A DNA stretch of 64,000 nt, from assembly GCF_914484835.1 (NCBI RefSeq), contig NZ_CAJZAR010000030.1, forward strand, positions 1 to 64,000. The letters run 5' to 3'. Numbering within the stretch: the stretch's first letter is position 1; each line of letters begins with the position of its first letter. The stretch is from Paraburkholderia tropica (GTDB lineage: Bacteria; Pseudomonadota; Gammaproteobacteria; Burkholderiales; Burkholderiaceae). The notes below the pieces were generated by a model. It was not told the DNA's origin and did no database searches. It saw nothing but the letters and a program-made list of their open reading frames with translations. Positions 27,187 to 34,133 of the stretch are shown here, in pieces. The position numbers and the translations under genes are program-made.

Positions 27187-27746
27187 TGCTCGAATTTCTG
27201 AATACTGCCCCACCTCTCACTGACACAACTGACAAAAGGGGGCTTGTGGCAGTTGTGTCAGTGACCCCGGGGGCTCTTTTCGAAAAAATGCACTTGCATG
27301 GCGTAAACGGAGGCGCGTATACTTTTTCCGTGGCCGACACAAAAGCCACCGGGTTTGGCGACCTGATTGGTTCTAGGCGGACATCCGCCACTCGGCGGAT
27401 TTTTTACGTCCGTACTGCCTTTGCGCGCCTATACGATCAATGGGTGGGCCTGGGTGGGGAGACCTTCGGGTCTGCCGGTTTCCTAGAACGCCGGTTCGCC
27501 AACCCCGCCCAGTGCCCGCCCACCCCATTTGGCGATGGGGAGCGGGTGAACCCCGTTCTAGGAGGCCGCACCATGCGCCAAGCCCTCGCTCGTCCCGAGC
27601 AAACGCAATCCCCGATCGAACTCGCAAACTGCGCCCTGCGCGCCGCTGCGCTCGCGCCCACCGTCTTTGACGCGCTCGACATCTGCGCCGACGCCTTGCT
27701 CGTGCTGGCCGCGCTCGCCCAGCCGGTGGAGGTGCGCCATGCTTGA
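27186..27746 (+). CDS. Ash-like leader ORF with an internal start for a 57-residue protein
   Basis: A 186-codon frame starting at the ATG fused to the previous stop. The N-terminal part (to about residue 128) resembles the phage Ash family in layout (FARLYDQWVGLGGETFGSAG, then FLERRFANPAQ). It is read across a region that is heavily structured at the RNA level, so its protein may be secondary to the RNA. An in-frame ATG at 27573, with a perfect GGAGG 7 nt upstream, gives a separate 57-residue protein (MRQALARPEQTQSPIELANC) that is probably the real downstream gene. The full frame may produce both. Confidence 0.55.
   Translation: MLEFLNTAPPLTDTTDKRGLVAVVSVTPGALFEKMHLHGVNGGAYTFSVADTKATGFGDLIGSRRTSATRRIFYVRTAFARLYDQWVGLGGETFGSAGFLERRFANPAQCPPTPFGDGERVNPVLGGRTMRQALARPEQTQSPIELANCALRAAALAPTVFDALDICADALLVLAALAQPVEVRHA
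27218..27263. repeat. Perfect 14-bp inverted repeat inside the Ash-like ORF
   Basis: CACTGACACAACTG (27218-27231) and CAGTTGTGTCAGTG (27250-27263) are perfect complements with an 18-nt loop. Each arm contains a doubled TGTCAGT-type motif, which recurs at 30367-30382 (see findings). Confidence 0.85.
27370..27565 (+). promoter_or_regulatory. P4-like immunity/attenuation leader (terminator, antiterminator, seqA, seqB, seqC)
   Basis: GTTCTAGG (27370-27377) is followed by GGCGG-ACAT-CCGCC, which competes with the terminator ATCCGCC-ACTC-GGCGGAT plus a T-run (27383-27405). Downstream, a UUCG-capped hairpin (27460-27473) precedes CCGG-loop-CCGG (27475-27494), whose loop shows TCCTAGAACG (27481-27490). 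That loop is complementary over 8 nt to the upstream site and over 10 nt to CGTTCTAGGA (27554-27563), which overlaps the GGAGG Shine-Dalgarno of the ATG at 27573. This is the seqA/seqB/seqC logic of phage P4 CI RNA and P1 c4 RNA. Structure seen; function inferred. Confidence 0.7.
27383..27405 (+). terminator. Attenuator terminator in the P4-like leader
   Basis: A 7-bp stem ATCCGCC/GGCGGAT with an ACTC loop is followed by six T. Its 5' arm is shared with an alternative hairpin (GGCGG/CCGCC at 27376-27389), so the two structures exclude each other. Confidence 0.75.
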
Positions 27747-28149
27747 CGCAGCCCAAACCCTCAACGATCCGGCGCTTTTCTCTGCCCATATCGCGGGTGC
27801 AACCTCGAACGGCACGAGCAAGAAAGCAGCAACGCTCGCACTGCGCAGGCAAGCAGCGGCGCAGGAAACCGAGGCGGTGCGTGAGCAGGAGCGCCGCGTG
27901 GCTCAGTTTCCCGAGCTGGAGAAGTCTGCCCGCAAAACCGCCGCCCGCGCGGCCGACGAACTGGCGGCGGCGGCCCGCGCTCTTCGCCAGGCAAACGCCC
28001 TGTTTCACGTTCTGGAATACATCGCTTCGGCCGGAGACGCGTGCGGCTTTGACGACCTCACGCTGGCAGAAATTGGCAAGGAATTGGCCGGTAACTACGC
28101 CGAGCGCGCGCAGGCCGAAGCAGTTCGATTTTCGGAGGGTGCGCAATGA
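27739..28149 (+). CDS. Hypothetical coiled-coil protein of the element
   Basis: A 136-residue soluble, strongly helical protein (ALRRQAAAQETEAVREQERR, ARAADELAAAARALRQANAL), probably coiled-coil. The ATG at 27739 has GGAGG six bases upstream and overlaps the end of the previous frame; the longer reading from 27667 is not supported. It overlaps the next gene (ATGA). I do not recognise a family. Confidence 0.75.
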   Translation: MLDAAQTLNDPALFSAHIAGATSNGTSKKAATLALRRQAAAQETEAVREQERRVAQFPELEKSARKTAARAADELAAAARALRQANALFHVLEYIASAGDACGFDDLTLAEIGKELAGNYAERAQAEAVRFSEGAQ

Positions 28150-28412
28150 ACCAGCCCCTCTGGATGCCGATCTGGTTTGATGCTGGCCGCGAGGTTGACG
28201 GCCTCTGGCGCTCCTGCACGCACTACGGCGCCGCGCGCGCTGACCAACGCGAAGCGTGGGCAGAAGCTCGACGCATGTGCGACGAAACTGGCGGCATCGG
28301 CTTCACCATCAGCGCTGTTGAGCCGGTTTTCGCAGAAGGCGCCGCCACGAAAGCGCCCCGCAAATTTCGGCGTATTCAAAGCGATCAGCAGTCCTTACGA
28401 GGCCGGTCATGA
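28146..28412 (+). CDS. Hypothetical protein of the element
   Basis: An 88-residue protein starting MNQPLWMPIWFDAGREVDGL, coupled by a 4-bp overlap to the previous gene and overlapping the next by four bases. The family is unknown. The sequence between its ends (HYGAARADQREAWAEARRMC) is helical and charged. Its position in a tightly packed run of small genes before the DUF3987 gene is typical of satellite early operons. Confidence 0.7.
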   Translation: MNQPLWMPIWFDAGREVDGLWRSCTHYGAARADQREAWAEARRMCDETGGIGFTISAVEPVFAEGAATKAPRKFRRIQSDQQSLRGRS

Positions 28413-28588
28413 GCGAAGCCCAAACCATCAAGGATCGCGTCAATCGACAGATCGCGCGCGAAATCGAAATCAGCAGGAAAAGGATGGGTGAAGAGGAATG
28501 GAAGCTCCACGGAACGTGGGTAACGGAAAACATCGTGGCGGCCGCGAAGATCTGGATCATGCGCGCGCTGCGGGAGGGAAGCCTGTGA
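28409..28588 (+). CDS. Hypothetical 59-residue protein between two coupled genes
   Basis: A 59-codon ORF (MSEAQTIKDRVNRQIAREIE, then the central EEEWKLHGTWVTENIVAAAK). Its ATG overlaps the previous stop by 4 bp and its stop overlaps the GTG start of the DUF3987 gene by 4 bp. The two precise overlaps make it a real gene despite its size. It is a charged helical protein of unknown function. Confidence 0.72.
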   Translation: MSEAQTIKDRVNRQIAREIEISRKRMGEEEWKLHGTWVTENIVAAAKIWIMRALREGSL

Positions 28589-30198
28589 GCAATTTTCTCG
28601 ATGACCTCGCGCTCACTGACGACGATCTGCGCGCCGCGCGCGAGCGCCGCGAAGTCAACAAGGCGCGCATGGCTTTTCTTGCGAAGGGCGACGCGACTGG
28701 CGGCGTTGCATGGCCGGAGATCGAGCCCTTGCCGGATTCGCTGCGTCCGGTCGAACCCTTCAACATGGCACTGCTGCCCGAGAGCCTGCGGCCGTGGGCG
28801 CAGGACATTGCCAACCGTGTGCAATGTCCACCTGACTTCATCGGCGCTACGATCATCGGCGCGCTGGGTATCGCCATCGGCCGGCGCGTAGGCGTTCGTC
28901 CGAAGCTGCGCGACGACTGGACCGAATACGCCAATCAGTGGGTCTGCATCGTTGGCCGCCCAGGCGTGATGAAGTCGCCAGCGATGAGCGCCGTGCTCGC
29001 GCCGGTAAAGCGTCTCGACATGGAGGCGAGCCAGCGCTTTGACGACGAGCTCGCGCTGCACGAGTCCGAATCGAAGATCCACAAGATGCGTCAGGACGCG
29101 GCGGATAAGAAGGCTATGGCGGCGCTCAAGAAAAACCCCGACGCGGCAATCACCCAGTACGAATCCGAACCGCTGGAACCACCGAAACTGACGCGCTACC
29201 TCGTCAACGATGCGACGGTCGAGAAGCTGGGCGAGATCTGCGCCGACAACCCGCAGGGCGTGGGCGTGTTCCGTGACGAGCTGGTGAGTCTGCTGAAGGG
29301 ACTCGACCGCGACGGGCAGGAGAGCGCACGCGGCTTCTACCTGACCGGCTGGAATGGTAACGATGGCTACGTTGTCGACCGCATCATGCGCGGACATCAG
29401 CGCATCGAAGCCGTGTGTCTGTCGCTGATCGGATCGACGCAACCCGGGCGCCTATCCGAATACCTGCGCAGCGCGATCGGTGGCGGGTCGGCGGACGATG
29501 GCCTCGTGCAACGCTTCGGCGTGCTGGTTTGGCCCGACGTGCCACGCGAGACGTGGGAGAACGTCGATTGCTGGCCGGACGCTGAGGCGAAGCACACGGC
29601 GCACGCCGCGTTCAAGCGCCTGGTCGATGCCGACCCGGTCGACACGTGGCAGGCGGAAATTCCCGCCGACCCTGACGGCGAACCGGACGGCAACCCGCCC
29701 TTCCTGCGTCTCTCGCCTGAGGCGATGGAAATCTTCGTCGAATGGCGAACGGAGCACGAAAACACCCTGCGCAGTGGCGACCTGCACCCCGCTATGGAAT
29801 CGCACCTCGCGAAGTACCGGAAGCTGGTGCCCTCGCTCGCGCTCGTGCTGCACCTCGCCAACGGCGGCATTGGCCCGGTAACGGACTACGCAATGAATCA
29901 GGCGCTCGCGTGGGCCGCGTACCTGCGCAGTCACGCAGAGCGCGCCTATGGCTCCGTGCTGGTCGCGGAGGTGAGCGGCGCAAAGGCGCTGCTGCGGCGA
30001 ATCAAGGCGGGCGACCTGACGGACGGATTCACGGCGCGCGACGTGTACCGCAATCAATGGTCGGGACTGGAGAACCGCGAGGCAGCGACAAAAGCCATTG
30101 GCGTGCTGATCGAGTACGGCTATCTCCTGCCTGAAGCCGCCGAGACTGGCGGGCGCGCGAAGACTACTTACCGCATTCACCCGGGGGCACGGAAGTGA
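28585..30198 (+). CDS. DUF3987 helicase/primase-associated protein of the satellite
   Basis: A 537-residue protein with an acidic N-terminus and a P-loop-like motif CIVGRPGVMKSPAMSAV at about residue 120, in the DUF3987 (YfjI-like) context. Further family segments are GVGVFRDELVSLLKGLDRDG and FYLTGWNGNDGYVVDRIM. Such proteins replace the replicative helicase or primase in many satellites and ICE-like elements, suggesting replication after excision. The GTG at 28585 (GGGAGGGA 6 nt upstream) overlaps the previous stop; the track-style start at 28498 lacks a ribosome-binding site and is in the previous gene. No separate primase is visible. Confidence 0.85.
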   Translation: MSNFLDDLALTDDDLRAARERREVNKARMAFLAKGDATGGVAWPEIEPLPDSLRPVEPFNMALLPESLRPWAQDIANRVQCPPDFIGATIIGALGIAIGRRVGVRPKLRDDWTEYANQWVCIVGRPGVMKSPAMSAVLAPVKRLDMEASQRFDDELALHESESKIHKMRQDAADKKAMAALKKNPDAAITQYESEPLEPPKLTRYLVNDATVEKLGEICADNPQGVGVFRDELVSLLKGLDRDGQESARGFYLTGWNGNDGYVVDRIMRGHQRIEAVCLSLIGSTQPGRLSEYLRSAIGGGSADDGLVQRFGVLVWPDVPRETWENVDCWPDAEAKHTAHAAFKRLVDADPVDTWQAEIPADPDGEPDGNPPFLRLSPEAMEIFVEWRTEHENTLRSGDLHPAMESHLAKYRKLVPSLALVLHLANGGIGPVTDYAMNQALAWAAYLRSHAERAYGSVLVAEVSGAKALLRRIKAGDLTDGFTARDVYRNQWSGLENREAATKAIGVLIEYGYLLPEAAETGGRAKTTYRIHPGARK

Positions 30199-30301
30199 CT
30201 CCCCGCCGTGACTCGTTACCCGCACGCGTGACCACGCGTGACTCGCTTGTTACTCGGCTGATGTGCGCCACGCGCGCGGCCAGTCAACCGGAGGCCACAC
30301 G

Positions 30302-30682
30302 ATGAACAAGTACCTCGCTCGCCTGCAATCCGTGACGGACACAGCGAAGCCCGCCGCGCAACCTTCTGTCAGTTTTGTCAGTGCCCCGGATAGCCCCACA
30401 GAGAAAAACGCATTCGGCGAATTCTGGCCGTGGGCGCCATACATCGGAGCGGCCGACGTCCAGCGGATGCAAACCGAACTGGTCGGAATGATCGAGCGGC
30501 TAGCAGATCTGGAGGAATGGCCCGACGAGCAACGCGACGATGTACTCGCGCGCGCCGTGCGGGGTCCGCTGGCAGACCTGCTGCCGAACCTGCACCACTT
30601 CAATCAACGATTGACGGACGCGACCGCCGCAGCGGCCGCGCGCGCAGCCGTCGAGAAACGCACCTGGAGGTTTGACCGATGA
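30302..30682 (+). CDS. Hypothetical protein of the element
   Basis: A 126-residue soluble protein. Start: ATG 30302 with GGAGG nine bases upstream. The N-terminal VSFVSAPDSPTEKNAFGEFW is encoded by the doubled TGTCAGT repeat at 30367-30382, a DNA repeat also present near 27219. The middle is helical (RMQTELVGMIERLADLEEWP). The role is unknown. It overlaps the next gene by 4 bp. Confidence 0.72.
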   Translation: MNKYLARLQSVTDTAKPAAQPSVSFVSAPDSPTEKNAFGEFWPWAPYIGAADVQRMQTELVGMIERLADLEEWPDEQRDDVLARAVRGPLADLLPNLHHFNQRLTDATAAAAARAAVEKRTWRFDR

Positions 30683-30936
30683 ACACGACCGAAAAGACCA
30701 TCGCCGCATATCAGGGCGCTGTGAAGAACCTGTTTCAAGCCGCGTTCGATCAATTGCGTGTCGAGAATCCGCAGCATTACGCGAATTGCTCGCACGTGCT
30801 CAACGCAGGCGGAATGATCGAGCTACGCAGTTGCGCGATGGCGGGCGGGCTGCTGGAGACGGTCATCAGCGTCGTTGACGCTGCGGGCGAGACGGCGGAG
30901 GTGTGCCGCCTTGAGGCCGGTGTTGTTAACCACTAA
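30679..30936 (+). CDS. Hypothetical protein of the element
   Basis: An 85-residue protein (MNTTEKTIAAYQGAVKNLFQ ... CRLEAGVVNH) coupled by ATGA to the previous gene. No membrane or signal features are seen, and the family is unknown. After its stop comes a 171-bp gap to the capsid gene, with a TTGACA at 30953 but no convincing -10. Confidence 0.7.
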   Translation: MNTTEKTIAAYQGAVKNLFQAAFDQLRVENPQHYANCSHVLNAGGMIELRSCAMAGGLLETVISVVDAAGETAEVCRLEAGVVNH

Positions 30937-31107
30937 GTAGTCCTATACACTATTGACAAACGGCCTCATGTATGCGTTCGCGCGTCATGGGGCCGATGCA
31001 TAAGGCGGTATGCCGGGCGCTACCGTATCCACGATGCACAACACGCCGTGCGCTGTTGAGCGGGTCGTGACGAAGCAAATTCCCGAATTCACTTTATGAG
31101 GCATCAC

Positions 31108-32346
31108 ATGCAAACGAATAACTCGGTTCGCGTTCCGCGCGGCATCCAATCCGTTCACGCCCAAGGCGGCGCGGACATCAAAGCTCTGGTTGAAGGCGTG
31201 GCGGCAGCCGTCAACGGCCTGAAGGAAAAAAACGAGGCCGAACTGGCGGAGCTGCGTACCGCAGTCGACGAGCACTCCGTCGCACTCGCATCGCATCAGA
31301 TGCACGGCGGCGCTAGCGGTGCGAACGCACGCGAAGAGCAACTGCCGATCTATGCGGCCCGCGGTCTGCGCTCGGCGCAAATCTCGGCGCACTACAAGCA
31401 GCGCGCCCAAGCCGCTGGTGAAGACGCCAGCATCAACATGGCCGACTTCCTGCGCGGCGTAGCGGGCATGAAGTGCTCGGATGCGGTCAAGGCATCGCTC
31501 GCAGTCGGTACGGACTCGGCGGGCGGCTATGCCGTGCCGAGCATCGTCATGCCGAAGATCCTCGACGCAATGGTCGACCAAAGCGCACTGCTCACGGCTG
31601 GCGCAGGCATCCTGCCGGTGACGGACGGAGCCAAGAGCGTGACCGTGGCGGGCATCGACACGCTGCCCACGCCCGCATGGCGTAACGAGCTGGGCGCCGT
31701 CGCCGAAAGCGAACCGACGTTCCGCGGCGTGGTGGCGACGCCCCGCTCGCTCGCCTGCATCGTGCGTATCAGCCGCGAACTGCTGGCCGATGCTGACGAC
31801 GTGTCGCGCGCAGTGACGCAGGCAATCTCGCAAGCTTTCGCGCTGGAGTTCGACCGCGCTGGCCTCGTCGGCAGTGGCGTGGCACCGCAGCCGCTCGGCC
31901 TGTACGGCATGGAGGCAGTGACGAAGATCGAGCAGGCAGGCGCGAAGTTCGCCTATAGCGACATGCTTGCCGCGTATCAGACCCAGCTCGAACACAAGGC
32001 GCCCGCGCCGACTGCTGCAATCATGGCACCGCGCACGCTGGTCGGCCTCGCTGGTCTGGTTGATACGACGGGTCAACCGCTCAACGCGCCGCCGCTGCTG
32101 GCTGGCGTGCGTCAGCTCTCGACCAACGGCGTACCGGTCAACCTCGGCGACGGCAACGCCAAGAGCCTGGTGTTCGTCGGTAACTTCTCGACGGTGCAAT
32201 ACGCGCTGCGCGAGACGTTGAACATCGGCCTGCTGCGCGAAGCCTATGCCAAGACTGGCGAAATCGGCTTCCTCTGCCACGCTCGCGTGGACGTGATCGC
32301 GAACTACCCGCAGGCAATCACGGTGATCGAGGCCGTTGCGAGCTAA
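31108..32346 (+). CDS. HK97-fold phage major capsid protein
   Basis: A 412-residue capsid subunit. After a coiled-coil N-terminal scaffold-like segment (about 25-60: ALVEGVAAAVNGLKEKNEAE) comes an HK97-type body. Recognisable are AGGYAVPSIVMPKILDAMVD, the beta-rich PAWRNELGAVAESEPTFRGV and EFDRAGLVGSGVAPQPLGLY, the usual hexamer-forming part. ATG 31108 has GAGG 6 nt upstream and is preferred over ATG 31096. No portal, terminase or prohead-protease gene accompanies it, which is unusual. It may build a small capsid with a helper's packaging machinery, or redirect a helper's capsids. Confidence 0.88.
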   Translation: MQTNNSVRVPRGIQSVHAQGGADIKALVEGVAAAVNGLKEKNEAELAELRTAVDEHSVALASHQMHGGASGANAREEQLPIYAARGLRSAQISAHYKQRAQAAGEDASINMADFLRGVAGMKCSDAVKASLAVGTDSAGGYAVPSIVMPKILDAMVDQSALLTAGAGILPVTDGAKSVTVAGIDTLPTPAWRNELGAVAESEPTFRGVVATPRSLACIVRISRELLADADDVSRAVTQAISQAFALEFDRAGLVGSGVAPQPLGLYGMEAVTKIEQAGAKFAYSDMLAAYQTQLEHKAPAPTAAIMAPRTLVGLAGLVDTTGQPLNAPPLLAGVRQLSTNGVPVNLGDGNAKSLVFVGNFSTVQYALRETLNIGLLREAYAKTGEIGFLCHARVDVIANYPQAITVIEAVAS

Positions 32347-32355
32347 CGCAATTGG

Positions 32356-32389
32356 GGCCGGGGCGGTCGAAAGTTTGGCCGCCCCGGCC
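32356..32389. terminator. Strong hairpin after the capsid gene
   Basis: GGCCGGGGCGG and CCGCCCCGGCC form a perfect 11-bp stem around a 12-nt loop, starting 10 bp after the capsid stop. It lacks a T-run, so it may terminate poorly or protect the 3' end of the mRNA. Confidence 0.6.
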
Positions 32390-32665
32390 GCCTCGACCGA
32401 CCGTTACCCCACGCGCAGAAAATTTTCCCTTTGCAAATTTTGTTAAAGCATTAACAACCTGCACAGTGGCCCAACCTCGATCTACGCGGCCTTTCCGGCA
32501 TTTTGGTTCATGTTAAGACGGCTGGCACTTGTTAAGTTTTCTCACTAAAACCACTCGCCGACTACGGGTCTGTGCATTCGGAACGCCGTGTGCGCTTCAC
32601 AACTGAGAGATCGCGCCGTTAACAGTTACTGTACAAGTACTTATGCACACTTCCGCGCATAAATA

Positions 32666-32694
32666 TTGACAAGCAAATACAATCTTTGTACGCT
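32666..32694 (+). promoter_or_regulatory. Probable sigma-70 promoter of the cargo genes
   Basis: TTGACA (32666-32671), a 17-nt spacer, and TACGCT (32689-32694). The -35 is perfect, while the -10 keeps 3 of 6 consensus bases. It lies about 105 bp before the 65-residue gene. Confidence 0.55.
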
Positions 32695-32798
32695 CTGGCC
32701 AAGCGCAGCCGCCGTGCTGCGCTTGGTGCGATAGCCAATCGAAGTTATTCGCCCGTATAACTGTTGTGGCACCAATTTCCCGACTCTCGGAGAACAAA

Positions 32799-32996
32799 AT
32801 GACTACCTCGCCGCAAGCCATGCCGGTCGACGCCAACCTCGTCGGGGAAAAGACGTTGGCCGAGCTTCATGCCGCGATGTTTACTACTGCCGCGAATGCA
32901 GTGAACGCTGCGCCGCAGGCTGAGCTTCGCTCGTTCCAGATCTTTTCCATGTATGACGCCGCCACGCCCGTCGTCTACACCAATCACACCCGATAA
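32799..32996 (+). CDS. Small cargo protein (65 residues)
   Basis: Starts at ATG 32799 with CGGAGAAC nearby, and ends 18 bp before the protease gene. The sequence MTTSPQAMPVDANLVGEKTL and AELHAAMFTTAANAVNAAPQ is soluble and not recognised. Its fixed position before the protease suggests a partner, substrate or regulator. No toxin-antitoxin family is evident. Confidence 0.65.
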   Translation: MTTSPQAMPVDANLVGEKTLAELHAAMFTTAANAVNAAPQAELRSFQIFSMYDAATPVVYTNHTR

Positions 32997-33014
32997 GCAG
33001 GACACGACGTTTCA

Positions 33015-33950
33015 ATGCCGAATTGGTCCGAAGTACTAGACGAAATCCAGCAGGCCGAAAACAATCACGTACCCAATTCGCATGACACCGTCCGACATAA
33101 GTATTTGGCGCTTTTGGCTGCCAAGACTGGCCGGAATATCGTTGCGTACTATTCAGGATGGCTAAACCCGGCGGTGGGGAACTCGCCGGGTTTGTCCATT
33201 AACGACGACGATAAGAGTGGGTTCATGACTGCCATCCACGGGATGGACCGGTCAAAAGGTCTGGATCTGATTCTCCACACCCCCGGCGGCGACATCGCAG
33301 CAGCGGAGTCGATTGTGTTCTATCTCCGTGCAATGTTCGGCACGGATGTACGAGTCATCGTGCCGCAGATTTCCATGTCGGCTGGAACAATGATTGCCTG
33401 CTCAGCCAAGTCCATTGTGCTTGGCAAGCAGTCCAGTCTGGGCCCTATCGACCCACAATTGGGCGGCGTATCGGCACCGGCTGTCCTCGACGAGTTCAAG
33501 CGAGCAATCGAAGAAATTCGCACGCAGCCAGCGAGCCTGCCTTTGTGGCAAACGATCATCGGCAAATATCACCCGACCTTCCTCGACTCGTGCCATCGAG
33601 CGATCGACTGGTCCAAGAACATGGTCCAAAATTGGTTGGAAACGGGCATGTTCCAAGGCGATAAAGACGCTGCCGAAAAAGCAAAGAAGATCGTTGATGT
33701 TCTTGCAGATCACGATGGCCAAAAAACTCACGCTCGACACCTCCACTTCGATAAGTGCGAGGACATCGGCCTCAAAATTGAGCGATTGGAAGCGGATGGC
33801 GAATTGCAAGATCTCGTGCTGACAGTGCACCACTGCTACATGCACACCTGCGCCCTGATGAGCATCACAAAAATCATCGAGAATGGCGAAGGTGTTAGCC
33901 GTATTCAGCGCCTGAACGTTCCGACCCCAGGGCCCGTGCCGCAAGTCTAG
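33015..33950 (+). CDS. Clp/S49-fold serine protease (SDH_sah/SppA-like)
   Basis: A 311-residue protein. The crotonase/ClpP-fold core is seen in LDLILHTPGGDIAAAESIVF and the catalytic-serine motif QISMSAGTMIACSAKSIVLG (Ser122 in SAGT). SLGPIDPQLGGVSAPAVLDE follows, as in SDH_sah/SppA-like ATP-independent proteases. No signal peptide or membrane segment is found, so it is probably cytosolic. Its C-terminal helical part (about 170-311) is not recognised. It lies at the element end near attR, where satellites carry host-benefit or anti-phage genes, and codon use is more AT-rich than the chromosome. Confidence 0.75.
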   Translation: MPNWSEVLDEIQQAENNHVPNSHDTVRHKYLALLAAKTGRNIVAYYSGWLNPAVGNSPGLSINDDDKSGFMTAIHGMDRSKGLDLILHTPGGDIAAAESIVFYLRAMFGTDVRVIVPQISMSAGTMIACSAKSIVLGKQSSLGPIDPQLGGVSAPAVLDEFKRAIEEIRTQPASLPLWQTIIGKYHPTFLDSCHRAIDWSKNMVQNWLETGMFQGDKDAAEKAKKIVDVLADHDGQKTHARHLHFDKCEDIGLKIERLEADGELQDLVLTVHHCYMHTCALMSITKIIENGEGVSRIQRLNVPTPGPVPQV

Positions 33951-33968
33951 GCCAACTGTGACGACGAT

Positions 33969-33994
33969 AAGCCCGCCGACGAGCGGGCTTTTTT
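33969..33994 (+). terminator. Intrinsic terminator after the cargo protease
   Basis: AAGCCCGC and GCGGGCTT form an 8-bp stem around CGACGA, followed by a T-run. It is 18 bp past the protease stop and ends the element's + strand transcription. Confidence 0.85.
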
Positions 33995-34013
33995 ACATTT
34001 CCCGCGCGACATT

Positions 34014-34031
34014 TGCCCTGCTGCTGCCCTA
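34014..34031. repeat. TGCCCTG/TGCCCTA repeats near attR, candidate arm sites
   Basis: TGCCCTG at 34014-34020 and TGCCCTA at 34025-34031 match the three TGCCCTA copies near attL, in the same orientation, within 75 bp of the right repeat. Confidence 0.45.
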
Positions 34032-34088
34032 TTGGGCAACGCTTTCGAGTCGGGAAAAGGGAAAAAAGCCAGAAAGGCTTGATAGGCT

Positions 34089-34133
34089 TGGCGCGCCCGG
34101 CTGGGATCGAACCAGCAACCCCTGCCTTCGGAG
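34089..34133. repeat. attR: 45-bp direct repeat inside the intact tRNA-Arg
   Basis: It is identical to 24339-24383. It is the 3' 45 bases of the functional tRNA-Arg, including the CCA end. Confidence 0.93.

Larger units (their letters stand above)
32347..32798. other. 452-bp AT-richer non-coding stretch before the cargo genes
   Basis: Besides the hairpin after the capsid gene it contains TTGTTAA-AGCA-TTAACAA (32440-32457), TGTTAAG at 32511 and 32530, and the promoter-like sequence at 32666. No coding ORF can be supported. It is more AT-rich than the rest of the element, suggesting a separate origin for the cargo module. Confidence 0.6.
24339..34133. mobile_element. 9.8-kb satellite-like integrated element in tRNA-Arg(CCG)
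   Basis: The element is bounded by 45-bp identical direct repeats (24339-24383 and 34089-34133) that duplicate the 3' portion of a tRNA-Arg gene. It holds a tyrosine integrase next to the left repeat, a small HTH protein, a PC4/p15-like protein, a P4-like leader, several small proteins, a DUF3987 helicase-like protein, a lone HK97 capsid protein and a two-gene cargo. All genes are on the + strand. No portal, terminase, protease, tail or lysis gene is present, so it is not a complete prophage. A phage satellite or a derivative of one is the best description. Confidence 0.9.

Noticed and set aside
24546..34133. Complete prophage
   Set aside because: There is no terminase, portal, tail, lysis or repressor gene, and 9.8 kb is too short.
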